64,000 nucleotides of DNA from Parapristionchus giblindavisi (taxonomy: Eukaryota; Nematoda; Chromadorea; Rhabditida; Diplogasteridae), in assembly GCA_943737045.1 (NCBI GenBank), contig CALSFV010000368.1:62001-126000 (forward strand), read 5' to 3'. Position 1 is the stretch's first letter. Every line of letters starts with the position of its first letter. Below the pieces are notes generated by a model, which ran no database searches, had not been told where the DNA came from, and was given only the letters and a program-made list of their open reading frames with translations. The position numbers and the translations under genes are program-made. Below are positions 34,137 through 47,000 of this stretch, one piece after another.

Positions 34137-36238
34137 TTACTTATTAACTACAACATTGTACAATTCCTTCATAACTCCACTAGCAACAATCTCTCCAGCA
34201 TTAGCAGAGATCAATCGGATTACAGTAGCCTGAATCATGATATACGTTATCATTCCAATTACTGTAAGACTTGCCTGATCAGGGGTGAGCTTGACGAAAT
34301 CTTCAAAAGTATTAACAGAATGTTCGATAAGAGCAATAGTTTCACCCTTCTTCAATGAATCATCTCCATGATCTACTTCTCTTTCCATTCTCATTCCAAG
34401 CGATTGATCTATTCCCTTTAATCAATCAATATTATTATTGTTCCCTCATTTGCAACAATGTTTCTAATGCGTGCATATCATAGATTTTAATGATAAGAGT
34501 GATCATAAATGGATTGCCATCTTCTTCTTCTTTCTCTTCAGGCTAATACCACAAATGATAAGGATTGATAAGTTGTGTAGTATGAGAATGAATAGAATGA
34601 AAGATAGTATGGCTAATAGTGTATCATGTTAGATATAGTTATGACTCATATCAAGGCTTTGTTCATGATCTACTCATATCATTATGATCTACCCACTCAT
34701 ATTGATTAATCATACCGACAGTACGACTCATCACTTCCTATGCTATACATATAGTCTATAGCCTACGATAAGATGTGCCCTGAGGGCTGATTACTGTATC
34801 TCTTGGATACGGTAAGATTTTAAAACAGATACCTGGCTCTTGAGCATGGTGACAGCAAGATTTCTTCTAGATGCTTGACTATAGACGATAGTGAGCCAAT
34901 GAAGAGTATTTCCAATTGTGATGACTAGAAGGATACACAACCATACAAAGAGAACAGCAAAGATCTTCTCATTGAACATATTTAATGATAGAACACATTG
35001 TACTGAATATCGATTGATGTTACCCTTTGTACGCACCTCCAAAGATCAAAGATCAAGTTGATGCTCAAAGAGCAAAGATCAAACCTCAAAGTCACACATT
35101 GTTGAACGAGGGAAGAATCCACTGTTCTTCCAGTCACTATTGAATCCCTCACCTATCAAAGATCAAAGATCAAAGATTAAGATCAGCGAACATACGGAAA
35201 GCAGTTAGAGGATTATGACCAAGGAAAATATGAATGATAGTGATTTGGAAACAAAGGTTGACAATATATAGAATCTTCATTATCATGTAGTAGAGAGTGA
35301 TAGTCTGTCCATGAACTGCTTTCCTATAACCATATTATTGATTGATTGATTCAATTATTGATTGATCAATTATACTTACTGAACCATAGATAGTGTTCCT
35401 CTTCTTTCCAATGAAGACATAGCTTCAAATGAATGATAGATATGTTTAGCTACTCTTTTTTTCGTCTCATCCCTATCTTTTGGATTTCCCATCGTTCCCA
35501 TACACATTTCAACTATTGAACGAACTTGAACACCTAAAGAATAAAATAATAGACCATAGATCGAAGATCAAAGATCAAAGATCAATAGTTTTCATACCAC
35601 TCTGCCAATTGAGTGATCTCCATAGGAAATGAGGAATCATGAAACATACAGCTAGAAGAACCAAGACAAATTGTACCCACTGAATAAAAATTATTTATTG
35701 TACTCTTTTAATTAGTGTAAATATGTTTCATCTATATATTTATTATGATTACTTCCATAAAAAGAGTACCTGATAATATGGTAATTCGAGTCTTTCTCTC
35801 ATTTCTTTCTCTGGTAGATTGGGATCATCCAATGGTACCCAATATGTATTTTCAATCAAACAATAATCTAATGTATATTGAAGCCATCCTCTTTTGAATT
35901 CAGCTGGAGTCCAACACATTATGGCTGCACCCATGAATTGCTACAACATTTCAGTTTTTTCAACAAAAGATCAAAAATCAATGATAGTGAAAAGTGTTTC
36001 TTTCATACAAAAACTTCAAATACAAACCTTTCCCATAACAATAAGAGCAGAAAATACATAAGCATAAGAAGTGTATTGGAAATTCAATCGATCAACTTTA
36101 TCCTCTTCATTTCTCCTGAAAGAATAATTTGTTGATAAATTGTAGAAGATTGATTGATTATTTGAATTATTGATTGATTGTTTAAATTATTGAGTACCTT
36201 TGAGTAACAGCTGAAGCTATCTTAATTAATAGATCCAT
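34137..36238 (-). CDS. Innexin 1 of 3
   Basis: A gap-junction protein of the innexin family. It starts MDLLIKIASAVTQR at 36238. Extracellular loop 1 has CWTPAEFKRGW and DYC. The signature PYYQW is split by an intron at 35770. Loop 2 has FFPRSTMCDFE and YSVQCVLSLNMFNEKIF (34990). The tail ends in TVIRLISANAGEIVASGV and stops at 34137-34139. Both loops keep their two cysteines. The tail has an acidic insert (PEEKEEEDGN, 34545) and a weak last intron. The ATG faces innexin 2 across 156 bp. Confidence 0.92.
35038..35083. repeat. GATCAAA heptamer run in an intron
   Basis: CAAAGATCAAAGATCAAG with further copies, right at an innexin 1 splice site. Similar runs lie at 14741-14783, 21900-21926, 37468-37490, 37596-37620, 37776-37798, 39203-39230, 47871-47894, 55636-55654 and 56194-56212. 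Confidence 0.85.
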
Positions 36239-36394
36239 AGTTATTCCTCTTGTTCTCTAGATAGAGAAGACTGAGTCAATGTATTATTCTTATCACTCAT
36301 TCAATTCCTCCCTTTCTCCTCCTTTTCCTTCTTCATCTTCTTCTTCATCTTCTCTTCTCCATATCAATTCAGTCTCTCACAATAGAGACCAATC
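36239..36394. promoter_or_regulatory. Shared upstream region of two divergent innexins
   Basis: 156 bp between opposite ATGs, rich in TTCTTC/CTCC runs. It must hold promoters or trans-splice acceptors for both genes. Confidence 0.6.
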
Positions 36395-38160
36395 ATGCTA
36401 AGTAATATCAATGAGTACATAAAATATGTTAAATCAACCCATGATGATGATGTTGTCGATCGAATCAACTATGTAAGTTACCGTATCCTCTCATTTATTG
36501 ATTGATCAATGATTAGGTCTATACAATCTATCTTCTCCTTGGATTCGCTATCACTCTTTTCATGAAGAACTATGTAGGAGAACCTCTTCAATGTTGGACA
36601 CCAGCACAATGGACGGTACTGTATATATGATTATCGATTAGTTCATTGATTATTGATTGATTGAAGGGAGCATGGGAAGCATTCTCTGAATCATATTGCT
36701 TTGTGGAGAATACATATTTTGTACCAATGAATGCATCATTACCATCAAGTCCTGAAGTTAGACAAAATAAAGAGATGATCTACTATCAATGGGTACCATT
36801 TGTATTATCTGCTATGGCTCTATTCTTCTATGTTCCTAGAGGAGTATGGAAGATCTTATCTCTTAACAGCGGTAAGTACATGAAATAGAACAATGAACTT
36901 AGTTTCTTTTAAGTTTCTTTATTTCAACTTAGTTTCTTTGCTGTTGAACTTAGTTTCTTAAGGTCTAACTCTTGGATCAATCATGAGTGCTGCTCGTGCT
37001 GGTGCAAAGAAGAAGAAGTATGAAGAGACCAGTGATAATCTTAGACCAGCGTTCGAAGCTTGTGTTTATGGTGAGTCATATTATAACCTTAAATCTATTT
37101 ATTGTAAAGTTAATGACTTTATAAGTTAATGAAAGTTAATGATTATTAGTTGAACTTATTGTTAAGTCAATATCTTAGTTATACTTAGAGTTAAGTGAAT
37201 GATCTTATCTTCCAGATAAGACATCAGCAGTGGCTGATCATCGTACATATCTATCCAATTTGTATTTGACAATGAAAGCTCTTGAAGTAGTCAATGTTCT
37301 CTTACAACTCTTTCTTATCAATATATGGCTTGGAACTGATTATACCTTCTGGGGTTTCGGTATTCTCAGGTACATCATATATCGATTGATTCCATGATTA
37401 TCGACTGATTTCAGAGATATGCTAGCTGGTAGACAATGGCAGGCTAGTGGACATTTCCCAAGAGTAAGTTTGTATGATCTTTGATCTTTGATCTATGGTC
37501 TTTTCAGGTAGCTTATTGCGATTTAAGTGTACGTGAAATGGGAAACATCAATAACTGGACTGTTCAGTGTGTACTTATGGTATAGTAATATTTACAAATC
37601 AAAGATCAAAGATCAATATTAAAGGTGAATATGTTCAATGAGAAGATCTTTATCTTCCTATGGTTCTGGTTCGTTGTTGTTTCAATTCTCAGTATTATAT
37701 CTCTAGTCAAATGGACTGTCCGTCTATTGAATGATAATAACCATCAAGTGTATCTCGAAGGACTTTTGGTAAGTTCAAAGATCAAAGATCAAAGATCAGA
37801 GTTTATAAATGAATCATTTAGGGGGATGTCCCATCTACTCCTCAAAGTAGAGAAACATTCTATAGAACTCATCTTAACAGAGATGGAATTCTTCTATTGA
37901 GGTAAAACTAAATTTCCATTAAAGATTAAAGAGCAAGTCTTTTAAAGATCAAAGATCAAAGTTCCTTTTCAGATTAGTTGATGAGAATTGTGGTCGTATC
38001 GTCGCTTCGGATATCGCTCAAAAGATGTTCAATCCTTCTAGTGAGTATCACTCTACCGTATCTCATTTCTCCGATGAGACTACATACTAGAGTATAAAGA
38101 TTAAAGAACAAAGATCAAAGATCATCTATCATTACAGGCATTTCACCAACCTCTCCATGA
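36395..38160 (+). CDS. Innexin 2 of 3
   Basis: A complete innexin of about 400 residues. It has loop 1 VGEPLQCWTPAQWTGAWEAF with SESYC, and IYYQWVPFVLSAMALFFYVP (TM2). Loop 2 has HFPRVAYCDLSV and WTVQCVLM, followed by VNMFNEKIFIFLWFWFVV (TM4). The tail ends SSISPTSP before TGA 38158-38160. Several introns carry GATCAAA repeats right beside the splice sites. Innexins form gap junctions or hemichannels in invertebrates. Confidence 0.94.
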
Positions 38161-38329
38161 ATGAATCAATAGAATCTCCACTACCGTTTTACTTTTCGTT
38201 TATGTGTTGAATAAATCTTTTTATCTTGTATTTAACTGCCCTCATATCGATTAATATTGATTAAATCGTGTTAACGATTGGCATATCTATTATTGTTTAT
38301 TGACTACTTCTTTGATTAAATTTCTCTAG

Positions 38330-39766
38330 ATGGATCAGATAGTTGCATTACTTCAAACTCGAGGACATTCTCTAGATGTCGATAATATCGATCGGTATAT
38401 TATTGATTGAATTCTACCGTAATCCTTTCATTTAATCAGATTTCGATATCTCCATGTTCCTCGTGTTCTTGCAGCTCTTTCTGTATTCTTATTTACTTAT
38501 GCCTATGTGGGACAACCTGTACAGTGTTGGATCCCAAAACAGTTTACGGTAGGAATACTGTATTCAATCATGTATTATTGATTGATTTGTCAGGATAAAT
38601 GGGAGGCATATGTGGAAACATATTGTCTGATAGAAGGATCATATTATGTAAATGTAAATGCATCTAATGTACCTCATCCAGGTACTGTAGATTAATTGAT
38701 TGATACTTTAATCATTAATATTATTTGAGAGTTGAGAATGAGTAAAAGGATAATTTACTATCAATGGGTTCCATTTATTGTTTTGTCCCTGGCTGTGGCA
38801 TTATATATCCCTCGAGTTATATGGAGAATATATCAGAAGAAAACAGGTTGAATATTATAAAATAATAAAATAATTTGAATAATATATTGTTTATAGGAAA
38901 TGATATCTCAATGATAGCTACTGATCTTCGTAAAAAGGCTCGAGAACTAAAACATTATCCAGTTCATATTGATTCGTGTTTGTTATCAATCAATAATCAA
39001 TCAATAATATCTATATCTTCAGCTCGATTCGAATATAATTTCTGGGGAGCAATTCTTATTCATAAGATGACTTCATTAGTTATTATAGTTATTCTTCTAT
39101 TCTTTCTTGAACATTTCTTCGGTGTGGGATGGGCAATGGAACAAACTTATAATCTATTTCATGGAATCGAATGGCATGAGAGTTCTAACTTCCCTAGAGT
39201 AAGATCAAAGATCAAAGATCAAAGATCAATATACATAGATAGAATATATCTTATAGGTAACATTCTGTGATGCTCAAGTGAGAGAAATCGGAGGACATGT
39301 TAACACTTGGACTGTACAATGTGTACTTATGGTTTGGATAAAAAAGTTTAAAGATCAAAGATCAATAATTTAGATTAATATGTTCAATGAGAAAGTTTTC
39401 TTTTTAATATGGTGGACTCTAATTATAATGTTTGTATTGACCATAATAAATATCCTCCAATGGTTATACTTCATTACGAATAGAAACGAACAAAAACAAT
39501 TGATTCTTTCCCTAATCGTAAGTATTTTATCGATTGAATTACAGTATCTCTTTTCGTTGTAGGAACCTGGTACCGAGACAAGAGGAAATCAATCATTATT
39601 TGTATATGATGTATTGAGAAGATCAGGATCATCGTTTATTCGTCTTCTATCATATAATGTATCTCATTTTGAATTAGAAGATGTTGTACGACCTCTATGG
39701 AATGATTACTGTAGTGCTCAATCTAAGAAGACTGATGAAGATACTGTAGAATATATAGATCATTGA
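38330..39766 (+). CDS. Innexin 3 of 3
   Basis: A complete innexin starting MDQIVALLQTRGHSLDVD. Loop 1 is VGQPVQCWIPKQFTDKWEAY with ETYC. IYYQWVPFIVLSLAVALYIP marks TM2, and FPRVTFCDAQVREIGGHVN with TWTVQCVLM marks loop 2. INMFNEKVFFLIWW marks TM4. The acidic tail ends DTVEYIDH and stops at 39764-39766. It lies 169 bp downstream of innexin 2 on the same strand. It has diverged from innexin 2, so the pair is not a recent duplicate. Confidence 0.94.
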
Positions 39767-40056
39767 TTTTATTCAATCATTTTTGATGAGATATTCTGGT
39801 TGGTATAAAAGATTTTAATATACGTAGACAAACAAAGAAAGAACAGAGAGAGAAATGCCGAAATTGAGGAACATTTATGGAATTTATCCCTCATCTTCTT
39901 ATATTTCATTCAATGATAACAACGGAGTAGTTTCCCTATCTTGCTACTGCTACGAGAAAGGAACAAAACATAAAAGGAAACTGACTGCCTCCCTCTCCCT
40001 CTCCATCTCTCCCTCTCCCTTTTCTCTCCCTCTCCCTATTCACCATCATTCATTGA
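39767..40056. other. Innexin 3-MCTP spacer with CCCTCT run
   Basis: AT-rich, then a CTCCCTCTCC pyrimidine tract (39990-40035) just before the MCTP ATG. Confidence 0.6.
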
Positions 40057-43000
40057 ATGCATCGTTCCGTGGTTCGATCTGATTCCTCTCTATCATCATC
40101 TTCATATACTCTTCCTTCTCCTTCTGATTATGATTCTTTCATTGCTTGTCTAATCAATCTCAATATCGATCGTATTGATTCAATACCAATTGGTATGTTT
40201 ATATCAATCATATCTTCATCATTCATAGATGTTTCATAATAACAGATGTAGCAGATCTTCATCTTATTCTTAGAATAAATGGAGAATCGAAGATAATCTA
40301 TACAAGTCTGAAATTAGAAGGAGAAAAGACTGAAATTGGAGATAAATTATCATTTGTAGTTGAAGATCTTGGAAAGATTCTTTCTCTTGAGGTTTCTTTA
40401 TTCCACAAATTCGCTGAATCAATAATATCCTCACTCTATGTATCTATCTATCCATTTCTTTTTCGCTTCATAAATTCGAAGGTGTTTGTTTGCATTTATC
40501 ATGCTTCACTTGTTTCATTCCAATATCCCCAATTCCTTTCATGATTAAACATTTTATCGAGTAATATTGATTAAATCAGCTGTTCATACAAATTCCCACG
40601 ATGTTCCTTCTATATCTTCTTCTCTCTTCATTCTATTCACTCCTTTTGTCATTCATGAATGACTGTGAATGAAAAACGAGATTGAATATAGAATATATGA
40701 TGAACATCATGAGAGAATACATTAGTTCTATTTATCTCATTCTCTATTTCATTCTTTTCTACAGTGAACCGACCCTTCACAATGGTTTATCTCACTCATT
40801 GAATATTGATGATTTCAATGAAATTGATGAGTCATTTCAAAAATATTATATTGTCAAAATAATTTTAACATTGTTTTTTTCAGTTGATAGGAAAGAACAA
40901 ATGGAAAAAGAACAATTCAATCGATAAAGGAACGATTGATCTATCTGAATGCAGATTATTCAAGTTATTAACATTAAGACAACACACAATTTCAGAACTT
41001 TTTTCAGAATTCAAGATGTTGAAATGAAGTTTGAGAAGATTTCTTTATCAGCCACTATTCAAATTCATCCCTTCACTGTTTCACAAAAAGAAGAAGTTTG
41101 AAGTTTAAATAACATATACAATTATTAACTATTGTATTTCTCAGTTCTGCAAGCGATGGGGCTCCAATGGAATTCGAATAGAGTACGGTAGAAGTCGAGG
41201 TAAATCGATTTCTCATTCAATCAATAATCTCCTCTTACAGTAATCACATCGGAATGTTCAATAATCAATATTGTATTAATAAAGGGATACTGTATCGGAG
41301 AACCAGAAGATCCACCCGATTCCGTTGTCAAATTCAAGATGGGTCCTGAGAAGTATAAGAGTCGAGTATTGATTAAATTTGTGAAGTTAAAGATGATCTT
41401 TGATCTTTATAGATGATTGTCAAATCAAATGAACCAGAATGGGGAGAATCTTTTGAGATGAAATTACCGAAAGGAATTGAGATATTGAATATTGAAGTTG
41501 TTTGTAGGAGAAAGAAGATATTATTATCTACAGGAGAGGTTTATCTTTCAATCATTTATTAAACCATTGTTATGTACATTTGTCTCCCATGTATGTAGAC
41601 GTTATGACGTAGACAAATGGAACACTACATAAAGTTAATTTAACGTAAATGAAATGTCATGAAGGGAGAGAATAATAATTGTTTTCAGTTATATCTATCA
41701 GGTCTTCCTCGAGATAAAGCAATCAGACAAGAAGTATCTCTTGGTCCTAAATCATCTCTTGATATTATTGTATCTGTACCTGCTGGTACTTCCAATAATT
41801 CCATATTGGCTAATGTCGCTCCCAATTATGATAATCGATTTGTAAGTATTTCAATATCCGCCAAACCATATTACATTTTTTTTCATATTTCAGTATTTAT
41901 CAAATACATTCAGTGCAATTGGAGAAGTCGGTGAAGTTATCGTTAAAGGTAGGATAGATTTTATGAACATAATAAATGAATAAAATGTTTCCAGTAATGA
42001 GAGCAGAGAATGTGGAGGCTAAGGATATTGGAGGAAAGAGTGATCCATTTGCTATACTTCGTATTGGAAATCTTCGTGTACGCACTCATACACATTATGC
42101 TACATTGTTTCCTGAATGGAATCGATTATTCGTACTGTAAGTTGTTATTGATTGATGAGAAATAGTATTGATTGATATTGTAGACCAGTGGAAGATGTTC
42201 ATGCAGTATTAGATGTAACTTTATTTGATGAAGATTCAACAGGAAAAGCAGAGTTTCTAGGACGTATAGCAATACCTTTATTAGATATAAATGGATGGGA
42301 GAGAAGATGGTTCACTTTAAAAGGTATGCTCACATATTATTATTTAATCTATGAAATATTCATTTTTATTACCATAATCATTCTAATTCTCAGATCGAAA
42401 ATTGCTGAAAGTAACAAGAGGAAAAGTTCTACTCGAATTACGATTACAATACAATATTGTCAGTTTATTTTAATTTAGAAAATATAGTTTAAAAATGATA
42501 TATTAAAAAATATATATTGCAGATTCGTGCAGTTCTTCGTACATTTACTCCACGAGAGAAAGAATATCAATTAGTAGTTCCCAAATTCAAACCATCTGTT
42601 TTGAAATCATCTGCTAATGAAATCAGGTGAAGAACATTTGTAAGACTTATCTACTATCATAAAATATTCATGTATCGTTGTTAGAAGAGTGATTGCAGTA
42701 CATGTACTAGAATAGAATGAAAATATCTGTGTATATCTTCTCTTGTTAAAACTTATCCGAATATGAGAATGATTGACTATTACCATCACTTGATTCATTA
42801 ACGTATCTCTCTTATAGTCAGAGAAGAAGGGAATAGTGTGATAAATGAAGAGATCATTGACAAGATCTCTAATATTTTCAGTCGATTTTGTTCATCATTT
42901 ACTCCAATATTTCAAAGTATTGATGATATAATGAGATGGAAGAAACCAACTGTATCTATTCTATCTATGGCTGTATGTATTTATTCAATCAAAACAATTT

Positions 43001-43834
43001 AACTAATCAATGATTGAAGGTGTACATATTATTTGGTCTATACTTCGAAATATACCATCTACCAATTATTCTTATTCTTCTAATCCTTAATTGTTGTTGG
43101 TCATCATATACTTCATCTAAAGAACTTCATCCTCCTACTCCTCCTCCAACTCCCAAAGAGGTTTCTTTGATTATCATTCACAACGCCTCCTCCAACACCT
43201 CACACTGTTTCTCATATACTGTGAGAGAGGTCATTGAGAAAATTGCAAAATGGCAACAAAATTAAGGTATTGTGCACTACGGTGTACTCCTCCTCTCACT
43301 TTTGTGAACTTTGAATAGAATATTTGGATGTAGTGATTAATCTTTTGAAATAAGCGTTCACTATGAGAAAGAAAGTTTTACAGAATGAATCATCATCTTC
43401 AATTCTTTCAATAACAGATACTCTTCTTGAAATCCAAGAAACACTTCTATTCATAACTCTTCTTATTCAACGATTCAGAAAGTATTCATATCTTTTCAAT
43501 CAATAATCAATCAATAATCGATATTATCAGTGCAAGTGATATGACATCTCCATGGTTAACAACTCTTGCCATATTTGTTCTGTCCATAGCTACAGTACTC
43601 TTATATCTAGTACCTCTTCGATATCTTGTTATTGCATGGGGTTTGTCACTTGATCTTTGATCTTCCAACCTATTTAATTTAGGCATCAACAAGTTCACAA
43701 AACGTTTAAGGAAACCTCCCAATTTTGTTGATAACAATGAATTATTCGATTTCCTTTCTCGAGTTCCTTCAGATCGTCAATTAAAAGAATGGGCGGAACC
43801 TAATCCGGATGAAGGAATATTCCAGAATAAATAA
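40057..43834 (+). CDS. MCTP: MCTP, multiple C2 and transmembrane domain protein
   Basis: A Ser-rich N-terminus ([20 protein letters not shown]) is followed by C2-like segments with [16 protein letters not shown] (40246) and [20 protein letters not shown] (41300). The best C2 domain has [20 protein letters not shown] (41994-42053) and [20 protein letters not shown]. The C-terminus has the MCTP membrane hairpin ([20 protein letters not shown]; then [20 protein letters not shown]). The typical ending [20 protein letters not shown] and [16 protein letters not shown] follows. The stop is at 43832-43834. Asp residues for Ca2+ are clear in the last C2 and poor in the first two. MCTPs are ER proteins linked to presynaptic homeostasis in animals. 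Confidence 0.9.
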
Positions 43835-44048
43835 ATTTATTGTGAATAATAAAGATTCATTCGTCTTCATTTTATGCAACGAATGTATCAGTGATTACAC
43901 TTATCATTCCAATGATTAATCATATTTATCATATATGAAACAATGTTATCGATATAAAGTTTATCGATTGATTAAAGGGGTCGTTGAGGCAATGGATCTT
44001 TTCGTTTTGGACCGAAAGAAGTGTCCTAAAATGACCTTAATTATAGAT

Positions 44049-46073
44049 TTATCGATCGATTTTATACAGTACTTCATATCCTTCTTTAGTCCATTCTGCC
44101 TTATCTGTATTGACGAAAATACAAAAGAGTATATTATAAACAATGAGCATAATTCCTTCAACGATGAATAGAGGACTCCATTCATCTAAATTGATTAAAG
44201 TGTATGAAAAGTGTATAAAAGATGTTTGAGACATACTGTATTCTTCAGCTCTCGCTATTAAAGTATTCAATAGAGAAACGAAGAATCCGGATACTAAACA
44301 CACAGCATGGATATTAGCAACAACGAATACGGAATACGATCCTATTTGATTTATTGATTACTTTCATTAATCGATACTCACAAACCGGATCGATATCTTA
44401 TGGCAGAAAAGAATCCACCACCAGCAAATCCAAGGAATGATGAAGCAAGAGTGTAAAGAGCCTAAATAGATCAATCAATAAGTGTAGAAAGTAATGTAAC
44501 TCCGATGATCTTACCACAGATAAGGTAGGATTACGATTAGGATCGATAAAAGCGATAATCAGACAAAGAATTCCGGGTATTACAGTTGATATTGAATTGT
44601 AGACACGAACACGAAGGAGTTTGTTATTTTTCAGTACTCTTAAAATGAATATAATGTAAGAATAGTATTTAAGCTTTGAAAACTGACTGAAAAGGTAGAA
44701 ATTTGAGTGTTGAAGCAACAGAAATAGTGAATCCAAGAAGAAGAGGAAGAGCTGATAGAAGACCAGTTGATATTATTGATAAATTAACTACCTTCAATGA
44801 ATATCATTCATTAATATTCATATATTTTGTATGTATATACCTTATTAAGATATAGTGGAATGTATTGAAGACTCATTTGAAGTGCTGTGAAGTAACCAAA
44901 GGCACCCATTACTATGGCCCAGAACTGAAACATTCTTGATCTTTGATTTGTGAGAAGATCAAAGATCATTTACCGACAAATCCTGATAAATGGATAGATA
45001 CGGTAGATGAAAAGTGAGGATACTCGATGAACAATGCTCAGCCATCGTTCCGTAGAAAACCTGGAATTATTTTAGAATACCGATTTAGAAATAAAAGTTT
45101 AACCTCAAAAAGCCTGGATTGTCTGATTGTTCTCTGAAACATCTCAGTGTAATGATAGAATATGAATATAATGGTGAGAATCATCGTGACTGAATATATT
45201 TATTCATTATCTATTCAATCAGAATCATTTACTTCCAGAAAAGATATAATGCACTGAGTGCCATCCTAATGAAGAATAACAAAGAAATCCAGAGATTGGA
45301 TAGATAATCATGGCTGAGAACTAAAAAAGATCATTTATTGATAGAAGTTTGATTTTTGATGACCTGAAGATAACTAAAGAGTAGTACTGTAGTTAATGTA
45401 AAGTCTTCAATCGATAGATAACTTCCAACTTTAGCGATAACAGGAAGAAAGGCACCGAATGAAATACCTTCATTGTATTCTTATCAATATGAAGAATAAA
45501 GTAATTTATAGACCTTGTATTATTCTAATTATGATAGCGAGTGAATATAATGGAGAATTAGTAACAAATGGAAGGAGTGAAGATGTTATTGATGATAATA
45601 CCAAACAACTTGCGAATGTTCGCCTAATTATTGATTGATCAGATTTTTGCTATCAATTGATTAATCTGACCTGAATCCAAAGTGTTTATAGGATGAAGCA
45701 ATAGGGAATATAGATAGAAGAGCTCCAATAGGAACTACCATGATAAGTGAGGATTTCTCTCCATTTGAGAGAAAACTACGCTTCACGAATGTTATACTGA
45801 AAAAGTGTAAGTCATTATTGATTTTTAGCTATTGTAAACTTACTTTTTATGTTCCCCTTCTTCGTCTTCATCTCCTTCAAAGTCATAGATTGTATAGACT
45901 ACAAAAGGATATTGATCTGTTGATTATCAATCGATAATAGAACTAACAATCAGAAGCTGATCCATTTCCATAGGAATGAAATTGAGTTATAGTAAATGAT
46001 GTAGCCAATGCATTTGCAGATATTGAACTCATACATACAAGAACGATCAATATGAATGTATACGGTATCTAGA

Positions 46074-46119
<46 letters not shown>

Positions 46120-46197
46120 GAATAGGTAGATCACCGCTGGATGTGGTGGTTTCTCATCTACTCCTTTCTCAGCCAAATCCGAACTCACTCGAGACAT
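44049..46197 (-). CDS. MFS transporter, SLC17-like
   Basis: About 13 exons encode a protein with some 11-12 hydrophobic helices. It starts MSRVSSDLAEKGVDEKPPHP. The middle aligns with SLC17 anion transporters: IIIRIIQGISFGAFLP (45548-45470) at the place of the GEG-type helix 4 motif, and YPISGFLCYSSLGWHSVHYI (45320-45250) at the conserved SGYL-C-GWP region. The end is TDKAEWTKEGYEVLYKIDR. Motifs normally needed for transport (an Arg in helix 1-2, GEG) are changed, so substrate and activity are unknown. A run of ten ATTG units lies in the first intron (46076-46115). It converges on MCTP with a 214 bp gap. Confidence 0.72.
46076..46115. repeat. ATTG microsatellite
   Basis: Ten ATTG units in the first intron of the SLC17-like gene. 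It is the longest pure run of a word found in most introns of the window. Confidence 0.95.
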
Positions 46198-47000
46198 ATT
46201 TATTATTCACTACAATAAATCAATAATTCAAATGAAAAGTCCTAAAGATCAAATGATAAATCGATAAGGAATTAATAAAGGTTTTATCGTACGAAATAGA
46301 AGGTGTGAATGAATGAATTACGTTATCGATAGAGATAGAAAGGAGAGATAGAGAAAGAGTGGAATAGAATCCTCTTATGTCAATTGAATACAACAACTAT
46401 CATCAACGGACGATCTACGTTATATTCTTATCGATTATATTCATTATTATTTATGATTTCATTGTGATTTCTGAAATAACTATTGATCATATGTCCCTTG
46501 CATAAATATAAAGCAATGCATTTTTTTCGTACTTGGGATCCATAAAACGATGTTCTTGATGGCCTCAACCCATGATGGAAAAAGTGGCATTTAGGACTTA
46601 GGTTTAATGTGTCAAAAGCTAAGAATTTTTTTAATTTTTGCACAATTTGAATTTTTAGGTCTGTTTGCCCAATTACTGCGCCTACTGACAATTAAAGTTT
46701 TGAAACTTTTTTTTTTGAAACACGTTGCGCAACGAGGCATTTATTTTTTTCCCCAGTTCTTTCCATGCAAAAACTGGTATTGTAACCCATCTCATTTTAC
46801 TTTTTATACCTTACCCATACAACCAATACCTCTTTACCTCTTTACTAATATATTTGTATGGATAATGTTTTCGTGTTTGAGGATATTAGGAATCGTATCA
46901 GAAGATTCACTTTACTATATCATTTATTATCTTGTGTATTTTTAATCTTCCTTGAATGTGTCGTGTTCTTTCAGTTATTATAGGAGATTACGTGGGATGA
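46198..47000. other. Intergenic region, no gene seen
   Basis: 800 bp between the divergent SLC17-like and sulfotransferase genes. It has poly-T runs and short open frames without support. Confidence 0.6.

Noticed and set aside
34414..34441. A second GA-AG intron in innexin 1
   Set aside because: A GT-AG alternative (donor GTTGCA, acceptor GAATGAG, 68 bp) keeps the frame, so no non-canonical intron is needed.
34137..39766. Bestrophin family for the three membrane genes
   Set aside because: The YYQW signature, CWTPAxW loop and NMFNEK motif identify innexins instead.
40057..43834. Ferlin for the C2 gene
   Set aside because: The double membrane hairpin and WGINKFTK ending are MCTP features; a ferlin has one C-terminal helix and more C2 domains.
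46428..46945. Short open frames in the SLC17-like to sulfotransferase spacer
   Set aside because: Low-complexity, no splice structure and no similarity to a family I know.
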